Assembly (NCBI GenBank): GCA_020726505.1
Contig: JAHLEZ010000030.1
Location: forward strand, 372,001 to 436,000
DNA length: 64,000 bases
Direction: 5' to 3'
Origin: Leptodontidium sp. MPI-SDFR-AT-0119
Taxonomy: Eukaryota > Ascomycota > Leotiomycetes > Helotiales > Leptodontidiaceae
Shown here: piece by piece, positions 34,245-45,750 of the stretch
Layout of the letters: the number at the start of each line of letters is the position of its first letter
How positions within the stretch are numbered: position 1 is the stretch's first letter
The notes under the pieces: generated by a model
What the model saw: only the letters and a program-made list of their open reading frames with translations
The model's database searches: none
What the model was told of the DNA's origin: nothing
Made by a program: the position numbers and the translations under genes

Positions 34245-36571
34245 CATAGCACTGCTTAAAGCGGTGTGATTTTTTCTCACATCATGCCTTGTTTTACGAA
34301 CTGAGCCCTAGGACCTTTATGGAATATTGAGAAAAGCTTTGCGATGGCACGATACAAGGTGTGATTTCTCCCTCCACAAAAAGCAATGTGATTCAAGTCG
34401 TTGCTTTCCCTTGCGCAACTCTAAGGCCATCTTATAGAGGTATGGTGCCAAGTACATCTGGGTCTTCCTTATAAACTTATACTAAGTTAGATTTAAGTTT
34501 TGGATCGAATGAAGTTATTCGTATTTAGCAGCAGACCATTCGGTTCTAATATCAGTGAATGAGAGTAAAAATATATTTCGATGATATGCGTTGGATTTGG
34601 TTATTCGAATCGAAGGGTCGGCTAATATATATTCCGCTTTCGAACAATTGTATAATTTTCTTTTAGGTTAAGAAAGTCATAAAACAAGAATTAAGATTTA
34701 TGCTTATAATCATATTATAAATTAACAGGATTAAGGTAATCTTTACTTAAAATCTAAATACGGATTTTATTTGCATTTTGAATTACCTTAATCTTAAAGC
34801 CCTTAAGCTTATAAAAGAAAGCACAGAGAATCTAACTTTACTTTTTCTAAAACTAAGAATCACTTAATACTTTAAATTACCTAATACTTTAGATTACTTA
34901 ATACTTTAGATCACCTAGTATTTTACTTTTCTTTTACTTAAAATTATCTAATACTTTAAATTACTTAGCACTTTACTTTTTTTTTACTTAGAATTACTTA
35001 GTACTTTAGATTACTTGGCACTTTAAGTTGCTTAATACTTTAGATTACTTAACCCTTTAAATAACCTAATACTTTATTTTTCTTTTACTTAAAATTACTT
35101 AGAATTTCAAATCAATTAATACTTTATTTTTCTTCTACTTAAAATTAACTTATATTTTAAATTACCTAGTACTTTAGACTTCCTTTACTTAGGGTTAAGG
35201 GTTTATATTTTTATATTATAATAATTATACGCCGAGTACTAGTATAAATATTTTAAAGGTAACTATAGCTGTTTATATTACTGAGCCTGCTTTATTAATT
35301 CAAGTTAATAAGACCTCTTTAGATCGCATTATACTTATTATTAACATTTCCAAAAAACATTCGTTGTTCGCTTTTATTTAATATCGTCGTAGTAGTATTA
35401 CTATACTTATAATATAGGTACGCATTTTTATAAATAATCCTAATAATATTCACTCACAATAACGCTTTTGCTAATTAGCTAAAGTAATAGCGGGAGCCCT
35501 GTCTTAGCTATATGAATTCTCTTAGAAGAAAATAATGGGAGACGAATATAACGTTTATTTCTACGTCCCGAGACGCACTTTATAACGAAACAAAACGTTA
35601 GTACTTTGAATTCGAGCGATTTTAAATTTATGAATACATTTTAATTTCTATTTTGTTTTAGTCGTAATTGTATTATATGCCTCTCTCAAATACACTTAAT
35701 ATATTAAATCCGAAAATTATTATTACGTCGTCGCCACTACTCAAATTTAATGAAGGGCTTTCTTTTGCGTTATATAAGGACCTTTAACTTATAATACTAC
35801 ATTAGACTTTTTTCATCTTTTAAACTTATAAAACGATTAGATATAAATATCCGGCGTTTATTATAATGTTAAAAGGCTATTTATAGTCTTATAGCGGCTA
35901 AGGCGCGTTATTTTATGCGTTATCGCTACATAAGCTAATACCTCTTTTAATCAAGCGAACAAGGATCCTGGTTATTAGCGTCGTGATTATAGTAACTTCT
36001 ATAAATTTCATTATATTTTTATGTAATAAATCTTTCGTTGCTAAATAGGTGGCTGTGCGTGCCGAAAAATTCCGATTTCCTGATATCCTCTGATTAGCAA
36101 AAAGTGGCATGATTTTTCAAACCAGGAAATGATTTGATAAAGATAGTAAAAGAGATAATAGAATTGAAAAGTTTTTTGAGGCGTTAGTTTCCACTATTCA
36201 GCACTATAACGTGCTTTAATAAAGGGTTTTCGAGATATCTTTTGAATTAAAGTTTTTAAATATCCTTAATTAAATTTGTGTGACTATATTTCGAAAATAT
36301 AATTAATCAATAATATAACTAATTTGAGGGTATCTTGCACTTAACGCTAAAAAACTAGATAAATCTCTATTGTATATTATGTTGATTAAAGGTAGAAAGC
36401 TTCCTCTAAAGCTTTTAGTCTTATTATCATAAAGTCTAGCTACATTAAGTAAGACTATAATGAAAACTTGAGGCTTTAACTCTTAGCTAAGGAACAAGCG
36501 ATTCCACATTGCCGGAACTTAGCTCTCTCTTTCTTTCTCTTAAAACCCAGAGCGAGGCAGACCAGGATAAG
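34245..36571. repeat. AT-rich RIP-like block, no gene
   Basis: AT-rich sequence with dense stops. It includes the degenerate tandem array described separately (34850-35180). No recognisable transposon protein was found; an old, heavily mutated element is the likely source. Confidence 0.5.
34850..35180. repeat. Degenerate minisatellite, about 17-bp unit
   Basis: At least fifteen irregular copies of a unit close to ATTACTTAATACTTTAG, some separated by ttttcttttactta spacers. The array is clear by eye though units differ by several bases. It lies about 600 bases downstream of the caspase/methyltransferase gene. Confidence 0.75.
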
Positions 36572-36970
36572 ATGGTAAACGAATCCATTCTCATCCGTTC
36601 TAGTTGCCACTGCGGCGTAATTACCGTCATAGTCTCACGACTACCTGACCACATTAACCGCTACCAATGCACTATTTGTCGCCGTTATAGGGAAACGTAG
36701 GGATACTACCACCCAAACGAAGTCAAAATCGAAACGAAGCCGAATGCAGTTACCAAGCAGTATATCTAGGGAGACCGGGACATCTCATTTAACTTCTGCG
36801 GCACTTACGGGTGCGTGTAAGTTGTATAATTCCTGTCCTATTTGATTGGGAGAGACTTACGTAATATAGATTGTGTTGGTGGCCGCTTTAACCGCCGCCT
36901 ACTGATGGAGGAGAGTACAAATAGGCCTTAACACTAGTAATGTGAATCCGCAGGGTTTGAAGTTTATATG
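36572..36970 (+). pseudogene. GFA-family (glutathione-dependent formaldehyde-activating-like) pseudogene
   Basis: From ATG at 36572: MVNESILIRSSCHCGVIT, then DHINRYQCTICRRY and, after an intron with GTAAGT...TAG borders (36817-36869), CWWPL. The zinc-binding CHCG and CTICRRY motifs and DISFNFCGTYGCV are those of the GFA/Mss4-like fold. Two Trp codons have become TAG (after RRYRET and after TKQYI), and further stops follow in exon 2, so it cannot make a full protein. The changes are RIP-type, yet this is a host-type gene; it is flanked by AT-rich repeats on its left side. Confidence 0.75.
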
Positions 36971-37777
36971 AGTATTGGTAGGCGAAGCAGCTATTGCGGT
37001 CTAAGGAGACGGCGTATTAGGTTAACCTGGCCGAGTATTAAGCCTGGTCTTGAAGACTCACGCTATGTAAATGGAAACAGTCTGCAGCTTTTATTTCCCT
37101 GTGTTTGTTAGAGTGCTATCTGAATAATTGATATCCAGGCTTCTGCTTATCCTTATTATCCAAGTAGTATTATGCTATAAACTGGATCTATCTTGCAATT
37201 GATTTAGATTAGCCGAATTCAGTGAACAAACATGTCGACATGTTTCTTGGGCGTTAGCTTCGCCAAATTCTAGTGGTTGAAGCCTTTACAGTGACTTACC
37301 CACTTGGCCGGCTACTAAAAAACCTTCTTCGGCTTCTACTTTACTAAATCACCACTATACCCAACTTTTACTTTTACTAATTATCTGGTTACGTGAACAA
37401 AAGTTGTATAATTTGAGTGATTTGTAGCCATTTCTTTATACTTCCCTCTAGACTTTGCCCTGTTTATCTCGTGCTTATCTTCTAACTCCTTCACACGATC
37501 TCTAACCCTTCACTATAACCTGATTTCTCGGATATACTCTTTGAGGTCGACGGTTACGTTAGTGAGGATATCCTTACATTCCTAGAGGGCATTTGTAGTA
37601 GCTTGTTTAGACAATATAAGACAGACTTTCATTACGATCTTAACCTGCTTTCCTTTGGTAATCTTGCTCAAAAGCGAACTACCATATTTCAAGCAACCTT
37701 TGATTTCAGCATCTTATCACATGATCCACCTATTTCCATCTGCCAAGAGAACCATACCACTAGAGTTTTGCTCAACT
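36971..37777. other. No supported gene
   Basis: About 0.8 kb between the GFA pseudogene and the 3' end of the GPI-protein gene. It contains short frames without features. Composition changes from AT-rich to moderate near 37.6 kb. Confidence 0.5.
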
Positions 37778-38657
37778 TTACATCAACCCAATAACAAACC
37801 CCACAACTCCCAAGAAAGCCAACGCAATACCATCAACCTCTACCAACTTCTTTGCTCCACTCACAGATACAACAGTCGACGTAGTCCCAGAGGAACTCGT
37901 TTTAGCCAATATACTGGTCTGCGTTGTCCCTCCCACGACATTAGTTGTAACCTTCACTGCCGCAGAGGGTGAGGTAGAAGCTGTAGGTGTGGGTGTGGGT
38001 GTGGGCGTGAGAGTTGTAGCCACTGCTTTGGAGGAAGTACTGACTGCAGCTACGGAGGTAGTTGTTGAAGCTGGGGAGGTAGAGGCCGAGGTATCGGTCG
38101 CATTTGCTGGACACCCGAAGCCTGTGCCGCAGCAGGAAGGAGGAATGTCCTGTTATTACAATAAATGTGAGCATAGATTCTGGTCTTGAGTAGAAAAGAA
38201 GTGAAAGGGCAATTTGTGACCATGAGTTGAGGAAATGGAGATGGGTAGCATACATTTGCGCAGCAGTGCAGACCTTCGCAATAATTCCCAGCCTCGCAAT
38301 ATCCTATTCACAATTTATTGTAAGTTTCTTATTCCGGCTGAGATAGCTGTGTCATTGTATTGAATGCGACGAAGGAGTGTATGAAAAGGGGAACGAACTA
38401 CTCACGCCTGGGCAACAGACTTGTCCCAGACTCGGCTGATAGCATCCATAAGGACCACAATCCACCCATGTTGGGCCATATTGTGTCCCACAATCATCAC
38501 GCTTGTTGAAGAGAGACCCCAGAGATTCAAAATCGAAATGGGTTCGTTCTGCTATCTCGTTGCTCTCGTGGCTGGATTGGGCCAGATTGACCTCGAAATC
38601 TGCGAGAGAAGAGGAGGTGAGTACCAGGAACAGGAAAGCAAGAGTCGAGGAGTGCAT
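37778..38657 (-). CDS. Secreted Cys-rich protein with C-terminal GPI signal
   Basis: Three exons on the minus strand: 38406-38657, about 38254-38292, and 37778-38149. Together they are 663 nt, 220 aa. The start MHSSTLAFLFLVLTSSSLA is a signal peptide. The mature part is Cys-rich: CGTQYGPTWVDCGPYGC, GQVCC, then NYCEGLHCC and SCCGTGFGC, followed by a Ser/Thr-rich stalk with a TPTPTPT run and a hydrophobic end VDGIALAFLGVVGFVIGLM typical of GPI attachment. It should sit on the plasma membrane or in the wall. Exon 2 can start at either of two AGs; only the GAG|GCT choice keeps frame with the GT donor, so that border is the weakest part. No enzymatic role is suggested. Confidence 0.75.
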
Positions 38658-39647
38658 TTTAAGCTTTGAGACGGGATGCAAAGGAGTTTGATATGGGGGG
38701 CGTTTTTCTTGAAAGACAAGATGGTTCAGTTTTGGGAATGCTGCAATGGCGGAGGAAATCAGTTGGAATGACAAGAAGCTTATAGGGAGATAGAATTGCT
38801 TTTCTATTGTTTCATTCAACGGACAGGTTATCTCTCCGCTCCTGTACGCACATTGGATTGACATGAGAGTGGGCTTCAGAACAGAAGGAGTCAGAGCCGA
38901 GAATGTCCTCCAATTCCGAAATTTCACCAGACAAAACCCAATATCACCCACTCGTCTCCTATCAAATACGCCTTTCCAGAACTCTGGCCCCCATACTTTC
39001 TGCACCTTGCACTTCGTAGGTTCTAGTCGAATGTTCTTCCGGCCTATTGGTCAAGTGTCGCAGCCTTGCAGCAGGTTGTCGGACATGGGGATTCAAACCC
39101 AGTCTCAGCCTTAATGGCATGTCACCTTTCAACGTTAATTCCGCTCTTTGATAAGAGCTTTCTGATCATTGGCCGCCTCGTACCCCGCTTCTCTCAATTC
39201 AGGACTTATTGCGGGAGTCTGAAAGCTTAACTCAGTCCTACGTAGTTGAGATTCGTTGTGCTCCTTCTGGTTTTTTGCACTTGCGACGGGCAAAGCCTTG
39301 AGCTAAAGTTGTGGCACCCTCTGACTCTTCCCAACTTCTTCGCGTAGCCCCAATGTTCTTTGCGTCCGCCCCAATGGACAGGCTCACCGTCCACCAATGG
39401 GGCCATGCACAGCACCTTAATGAACTCATATTCTCAAGCCGAATCGTGGTATGCAAGCCATGCTCATACTCGGTGTCTTTTAATGCGCCCTATCTTCCGT
39501 GATCCCATCTCGACTCGTGGAAGTAGCTCACGAGCAAACGATTGGTAATCTCACCTGAAGTCTTAGAAGCGCACTTTTCAGATATTCGTCTCCTCCTAAC
39601 CTCATTCTGTAGAATGTGGGATTTCATTCCCTATCTTTGATTTCAAA
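38658..39647. other. Divergent promoter region
   Basis: About 1 kb between the minus-strand GPI-protein gene and the plus-strand membrane-protein gene; it should hold both promoters. No convincing gene is seen. Confidence 0.5.
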
Positions 39648-40788
39648 ATGAATCACTCAAACTCCGGCGGCTCCAACCCAGTCCTTCTCGGAGGCTACAA
39701 TTTTGGTTTCAACCAAAATAGCACCGACCTCACCGGTAGCCATTTCAAAGACCCCGTTCTTGTCTCCGCGATCGCCATCAATGGTCTCTGCGTCGTCGCT
39801 TTCTTAGCACTGGCGATTGTGACCTGTTGCATGAAATTAAGTTGGAAAGCAAAAGGCAGGAAAGTGTTTGCCGTCTTGTACGGCCTGGTCGTTGCCATGT
39901 TTCTGTCAGCCTTACCCACACTTTCCCTCACCAGCTCTCAACCCGCGTCAAAATGTAGCCACTCATTACTTTGGCTAATTCTGTTTAATGTCATGTAGTG
40001 CATACGGCCGAACGTTGGCTGACGAGATCATCCACGAGCTCGGTCTCAGCAGCGTGGTGGGCCCCTACCTCGCCCTCCCAATCCTAAAGCAGGTGTTCGC
40101 CAACGCAACAGACACAATCCTCATCTTTGTCCTCTACAGCGTGATCAAGAACCGTTCCAAGCACCTGAGACCCGGCACGAAAGATTATGCCCAGGCACAG
40201 CGCCTTCATGAGGGAACCTGGCTCCTTATCTTTCTCTTTGGGATCGCGGACGAGGGTCTCTTCTTCTACTCACTAACATACGTTGAGTCCGGCGACATCG
40301 ATCCCGCCAAAGCTCTTAATATAGTGAATTGGTACAAAGATATCCACCTTTCATACGTTACAATCTACTGTGCCATAACACTGGAGATATTTATTCGCTC
40401 CGTCATGATCTGGTACGAAGCTCGGAAAAAACAAAAACAAAGTCTTGTAAGTGAACTTTCGAATTGAACTTCTGCTAAATTTTTAGCTAATCTGCGCTTC
40501 AAGATTTCAAATATTCTTATACGAATGATTACTCCCTTTCTCCTCATCCGCTCGCTTTCAAATGTTGCGTTGTCAGTTATCTATATTTCTCTTGGCCGAG
40601 AAGAAGAGAAATCAACTGCTGTGGTGACGGGTGTCTTGCTTGGACTTACCTCTGTTGTTCTTTACGTAGGATTGGTGGTTATAGCGTTTGAAAAGGACTG
40701 GGATATGCCAAAAATTCCAAACATTAGTGGGGGTATAAATTTGGCATACGATGCGGATAACGAAGCTAGTAGGGAACCTTTCCCATAG
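39648..40788 (+). CDS. Seven-helix membrane protein of unknown function
   Basis: Exons 39648-39946, 39999-40446 and 40504-40788 total 1032 nt and 343 aa. Intron 2 is GTAAGT...AAG; intron 1 uses a weaker GTCAAA donor, the only one found that keeps the frame. Seven hydrophobic segments are visible: about residues 37-62, 76-98, 120-150, 178-200, 220-242, 255-275 and 290-315. The C-terminal tail is short, polar and acidic. The topology recalls fungal seven-helix families such as RTA1-like or Pth11-like proteins, but no signature motif (no CFEM domain) identifies it. Start ATG has context caaaATGA. Confidence 0.75.
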
Positions 40789-41758
40789 ATTCGAGTAGTA
40801 ATTTTGGGTTGTTTATTTATGAGTCAGCTGGCTAAATGAATGGATTGCCTTGAAAAATGACGGCTTCACTAGACCAACCACAGAAGGCTCTTATTGCACC
40901 CACTGAACTTGTGATCAGTAAACTCGTATAATTTTCGAAAACACAATTTCTAACTTTCCTTAATTCTAATAAATTTTAAAAGGCTCTTATTATTTTAATA
41001 TATTATATATTAGTATATAAGGCCGTAATTATTTATAATTACTGTTTTTTTATTAAAAAAAAACACTAGCGTTATACAAATTAAGTATATACGCTAATAA
41101 CGACGACTTAAAAGAAAACGAGTTAACCAATTACTTAAGCGAGAAAAGGCTTAATAAAAATGTGAATAAACTTACTTTATAACTTAAGTTATAATTACAA
41201 CACCCTCCGCTGCTCGAACTGCTTTCCAATGTCACGAAATCTCATCACGACATTCTCGAAATCGTCCAGTAAGTTTGTTAAACACTTCATCCGGATCAGG
41301 CGCGAGGCGATTATAACCGTATCCTAGACCCATATGTAGTAGACTCAGAGAGTTGAGTTTGATATTTGATCGCATGTCTGGTAAAATTTTCTAGACATCG
41401 ACAACCGGAAGGATGTATGCTAAGTCCAGGGTTTGGCTGTGATTCTGCTTCGGCGGTCTGCCAGAGGGCTTGGGCCTGTTGTTCAGAGGGAATTGCTCAA
41501 ACTACTTGGCATTTATCCGCAGTCGTTTATCCATGGTCACCTTTATTGAAGCTGAAAAATGATTGTCGAGTCAGAGAGGGAAGAGAATAAGCGGACGGTG
41601 AGAAGGCTTTTGACGTCTTGGCTGCAATCCAGCCCTAATACGATTCTAGGACAATATGAAGGGCGTTACAAGAGACGTCGCTGGTGCCATGATCTCCACA
41701 AGAACACAAAACTTTGAATCGACAATATTTTCTTCCGTAGCCGAATTTTTGCTTCGTA
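40789..41758. other. Intergenic region with a short AT-rich patch
   Basis: Lies between two genes that end toward each other. 40930-41190 is AT-rich and RIP-like, probably a small repeat remnant. The rest has no supported gene. Confidence 0.5.
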
Positions 41759-43051
41759 TTACCCTGCCTGCTGCTGAATAGCCCATGTAATCCAAGCCCT
41801 CCACTTCTCGTCCAATTGATTGCTAATTGCATCTAGCATATTCTCCCCTACACCCCTCAAGTACCAAATATCATTTGACTTCTTTAACAACACACAATAA
41901 TACGCAAGCACAACCAATGCCTCGGGCTTTCTCGTATGAACTAACTGTAAATACTCATCCGTTACTATACCTGTCCAGAGATACACTGACGATATGGATG
42001 GTAACGTCTTGCACGGCGCATACGGCAATGCTGAAACGACCCTCAGTTTATCCAATGCGACTCGACAGACCGCCAAGTCCCTTTCCTCTTCGGCCGATGC
42101 CTGATCCTTGGGTGCTAGTAGTTGGTGTACCTTAGCCAGCTGGCTATCGTCTGGGTTGGACTCATGTGAATATGGCCCCGAAGACTGAGCAAGCAGTGGA
42201 CTAAACGGCCCCTTGGATAGCTCCCTCCAGTGATTTCCAAACAGCACAAGAAGGCCTCTGATGGCGAAGAACCAATGCGGATTTTCGCCATCGAAGTTTG
42301 GGATCTTGCTCCTTTCATCATCCCCTTCCGAAAAAGCAAGCACAAACGGCACGAGAATCCAAGAGAATGCGAACACAGCATGGACATCCTCATTCCTACC
42401 CTCGGCCACGAATTTCCGAAACGATGGAAGGGCGGCCTGCTTCGATATAGAGGCGGAGATATGAAGTGCAGATGCACGATGGGGCTGTAGGGATGCGAGA
42501 TGAAGCGCTGAGAGGGCAAGGAGGCCGTTCATGAGGAAGGTGTGCGAGAAAGCGATCTGTGGGATGGTGATCCTCCACAGGGAGATAGATCCCGGCGAGG
42601 CAAGGGTAATGTGTGTCATCGAAATGTAATGGTGAAAGAGCTCTAAGCTTTTGAGATCCAAAATGGAAGAAGGCTGGAGGCGGGTGCTGGGTGACGGGTA
42701 GGGCTGGGAGACGTGTGGTGGTGTCAATTTCGGAATCTTGACCTTAGGGCTGTCCTCGCTGGTTTGAGAAGCAGGCACTGCAGTTGCGCCTGGAGTCGTG
42801 AAGAGAAAGCTGCATTTGACATTGCGTCTGATGCAGTTGTAGCATTCAGGCCTTTCCTCGTCGCACTAGCCTTCCTGTCAGCAGCCAAACGGCTGGCTTG
42901 CTTCCCTGGGAAGGAACGAGAGAGTGAAGGGCTCGCTCACAAGGAGCCGAGGAGGGAAAGGGAGAGGAGGGGAGGGGGGAGCGCCTACTTTCACCCGGTG
43001 GTGTTTACAGCTATTGCAGCCTAATCTGGATTTCTTGTGGGGTCGTCGCAT
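41759..43051 (-). CDS. Zn2Cys6 transcription factor (Upc2-like, fungal C6 type)
   Basis: Two exons, 42989-43051 and 41759-42865 with a 123-base GTAGGC...TAG intron, encode 389 aa. The zinc cluster is split by the intron: exon 1 gives RLGCNSCKHHRVK, exon 2 begins CDEERPECYNCIRRNVKC; joined spacing is C-x2-C-x6-C-x6-C-x2-C-x6-C, as required. The remainder resembles the C-terminal region of short C6 regulators of the sterol-uptake (Upc2) type: LELFHHYISMTHITL, LMNGLLALSALHLA, and a helical end with AYYCVLLKK. It should be a nuclear DNA-binding regulator; targets are unknown. The start region carries a basic stretch MRRPHKKSR. A Gypsy LTR begins about 560 bases upstream of the start codon. Confidence 0.85.
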
Positions 43052-43611
43052 TTTTGGGGACTGATCCGAACGCCTCGTACTGATATCTCGCAACGGCCGA
43101 AGCAGGCAATAGGGGTAGTTGGTGGCTAGTTGGTGGCTGGCTGCTGGCTGCTGGTTGCTGGTCGCTGGCAGGTGCATGGAGAAGCAGAGAGCAGACAGAC
43201 AATCACCGAAGACTTCATGTTTGGGAGGTGGTGGATCGATCGGTCGGTCGCTGCAGTCAAGCGTCTCACCTAATACGTACTTGTAGGGTTCCCTGCATCC
43301 CCATTCCCTGCATCCCCATCCCCAGCATCTCGTCTCAACTCGCGCCAAATCGGACTGTGACGCGTCAAGGAGCGGCTATCGCTCTCCTGATCTTCTCATT
43401 GGCTTCCAGGGCAGCCAAGCCCTTTTTTTTACGGTGGTTTCTCCACTGGTATGTCACTGTCGCTGTCTGCACCTTGCACCGTGCACGGTTTTACAGCCCT
43501 TGCGCCAGCTAGCCAGCCAGCCATACGGGCTGCACAACTAACTAGTCGGAATCCGGATTTTTTGTCGAGCCGCATCCTTTGGATCGATTTACCCCTCGGA
43601 AGTGGTCCTAG
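43052..43611. promoter_or_regulatory. Upstream region of the Zn2Cys6 gene with short direct repeats
   Basis: Contains runs of (ctggctg)-like repeats at 43118-43170 and duplicated ccctgcatccccat near 43292-43322. Promoter elements of the minus-strand regulator gene must lie here; no specific site is assigned. It ends at the Gypsy LTR. Confidence 0.45.
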
Positions 43612-43913
43612 TGTTACGGCTGGCAAGAGGTTGATACGGCGAGTAGACTCTAGCTTTGTATTAGGGCCTCTAGCTACGCCTAGAATCGAGAAGAAAAGAC
43701 AAGGAGGAAAGGAGAGCTCTTCGTAAGGGAGGGCTCGAGTATAAATATATGAAGGACTCTCTTAATAAGGCCTAGCGTAGTCGAGTACTATTCACGTTAA
43801 TATGTCGTAGGCTCGCCACTTAGTCTTCCCTATTAGGCTTAGCGTTGTCGTATAGCCAGCGATACTACGAGCCTATATTAATTAAAATACAAGGCGTATC
43901 GTAAGTCGTAATA
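43612..43913 (-). repeat. Family B LTR, 3' LTR of the Gypsy relic
   Basis: Starts TGTTACGGC and ends CGTAATA, the last triplet changed from ACA by a C-to-T transition. It matches the solo LTR at 17248-17549 along its full length with many C/T and G/A differences. The poly-C run immediately after it is the polypurine tract of the minus-strand element. Confidence 0.85.
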
Positions 43914-43916
43914 TTA

Positions 43917-43940
43917 CCCCCCCCCCCCCCCCCCCCCCCC
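43917..43940 (-). repeat. Polypurine tract of the Gypsy relic (poly-C on plus)
   Basis: A run of about 24 C followed by ttttaaaa; on the minus strand it reads ttttaaaa then poly-G then the LTR. A purine run directly 5' of the 3' LTR is the usual site that primes second-strand synthesis. Confidence 0.7.
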
Positions 43941-45588
43941 CTTTTAAAAAACTACGTCCGCGTAGTTATAATTATAACTATATTATCTTTTAAGTTATTA
44001 TAGTCGTCGATACTAGCGTTATAGGCCTTTAGCCACTTTAAGAGAGGTTTTAGAGGGCCTTTAGCGTTAAGGTACTCTAAGTAGAACTGTTTAATTATAT
44101 ACGGAGCTATTATAATATTTAAGTATAAGTATTATTTTAAGTCTTTATTAACGCTTAGTTACTTAATATAATAAAATAGCTTGTTCTATATAACCTTAAA
44201 GCTAAGGATACTTTTAATTTCCTACTTATTTTACTTAGGCAATAGTTAAATAAGTGCCGGCGTAACTCTAGCTTATCCCGGTAAGAGGTTATTAACGTAT
44301 TTATAAAGCGAGTACGAGTAAAAGACGAGATAAATTAACTAGTCCTTTAAGAGCTTAACTCTTTAACTCTCTCTTTCTTTAGTGATTACTTTAATTAGGC
44401 CGTATTACTTATTAAAAAACTTCTTTAAGAGTCGGTCGACGTTTTAGTTTTAAGTGTCAACTAATACTAGGTCGTTAACGTCTTAGTCGACGGCGCGTCA
44501 CTTATAGTTCGCTAGTCGTTTTATTTTCTCTTGTTAATTCTTTAGGGACGACTATACGACTTTTGTAACTTCCTTTATTTATAAAGTTACTTATAAAGCC
44601 TCCTCGCGATTAAGTTTCTTTATTACTATAGCCGGCGACTTTAAGTTAACTAAGTCTTATGAAGTCCTTAGCTTAACGCCGATAAGTAATTAAAAAGGAA
44701 ATAAACGGCTTAAGGACTTATATAGTAACATTAATTAAGCGATATTTATAATTAATAAAAGGTTACTTTAATTGTCTTAGTAATAATAGTAAAAGGGGTA
44801 GAGCCGTTACTTAATATATTAGTTTATTACTTTTATTTGGCTATTAACGTTCGGGTTATACGCCGTCGTTAGCTTTACTTTAGTCTTAAGGATATAATAA
44901 TACTCTTTTTAAAAGGAGGAGACGAACTAAAGTCCTTAGTCTGAGATAATAAAGTCTAGTATATTAAAGTGTCCGGTTTAATAGACTAAGAAAAGGGTAA
45001 TTATGCCTTTCGTAATAATTATATTATTATAAGGTATTAAGACCGGTTTATTAGACAGGCGGTCGATAATAACTATAGCGAAGTTATAACCGTGCTTATT
45101 TAATAATAACTTCGTAAAATCTATTATAAGGTGCCAATACGGCCGAGCGGGGATTAGTAAGGGGTGTAAGAAACTAAGAGTCTTATTTCTTTTAGCCTTT
45201 TGCCGGGAGTAACTATAGTTTACTACGTATTAAGTTATATTTGTAATAAGGCTATTCTAATAGTATTTACGACTAAGTAAGGCTTTTATTTTTCTAATCC
45301 CTGCGTGTGCCACCGAAGGTTGGGAATATATATAGCGAATAAGTATTATACAAAGCTCCGGCGGTTTTAAGGGCACTTCTAGGCGTCTCTAGAAAAGTAA
45401 CTTGTCGTTTACTAACTTATAATCTAATAATTGCTCCTTAGCTTTTTATTAGAGAGGCTCTAGCGAGGGGGGCTACTTATTAGCTAGGAGCATTTAATTA
45501 ATAACGTTATATTCCGCGATATTATAAGCTACTATAGAGTTAAGGTTAAGCTCTTTTACAGTAAGAGTCTCTAAATTAATTAATACTC

Positions 45589-45750
45589 TGTCGTACAGGC
45601 ACGGGCCTACGGCACCATGGCTCTGCTGAGTCAGCAGCCCCTATTCGTGTATGTAGTCAGTTACTCCCTACGAGCCTCCTTTTACAGAATTCAGACGACT
45701 TGATCACTACTTTGAAAGCACCCTACTTTATGCTCCACTTCTGCACCACA
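45589..45750 (+). mobile_element. Family A solo LTR, copy 3, nested in the Gypsy relic
   Basis: Begins TGTCGTACAGGCACGGGC and ends CTGCACCACA. Flanks are TACTC (45584-45588) and TGCTC (45751-45755), a 5-bp duplication with one G/A difference that RIP of the host element can explain. It is about 20 bases shorter than the other copies. Insertion is younger than the Gypsy element. Confidence 0.83.

Noticed and set aside
34850..35180. Possible CRISPR array
   Set aside because: Units are short, imperfect and mostly contiguous without unique spacers, in a eukaryotic context.
38254..38420. Non-canonical GC donor in the GPI-protein gene
   Set aside because: A canonical GT donor with the inner AG acceptor (exon 2 of 39 bases) keeps the frame, so no unusual splice site is needed.
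39060..39125. B-box-like gattcaaaccc that could indicate a tRNA
   Set aside because: No acceptor-stem pairing and no proper seven-base anticodon loop could be formed on either strand.
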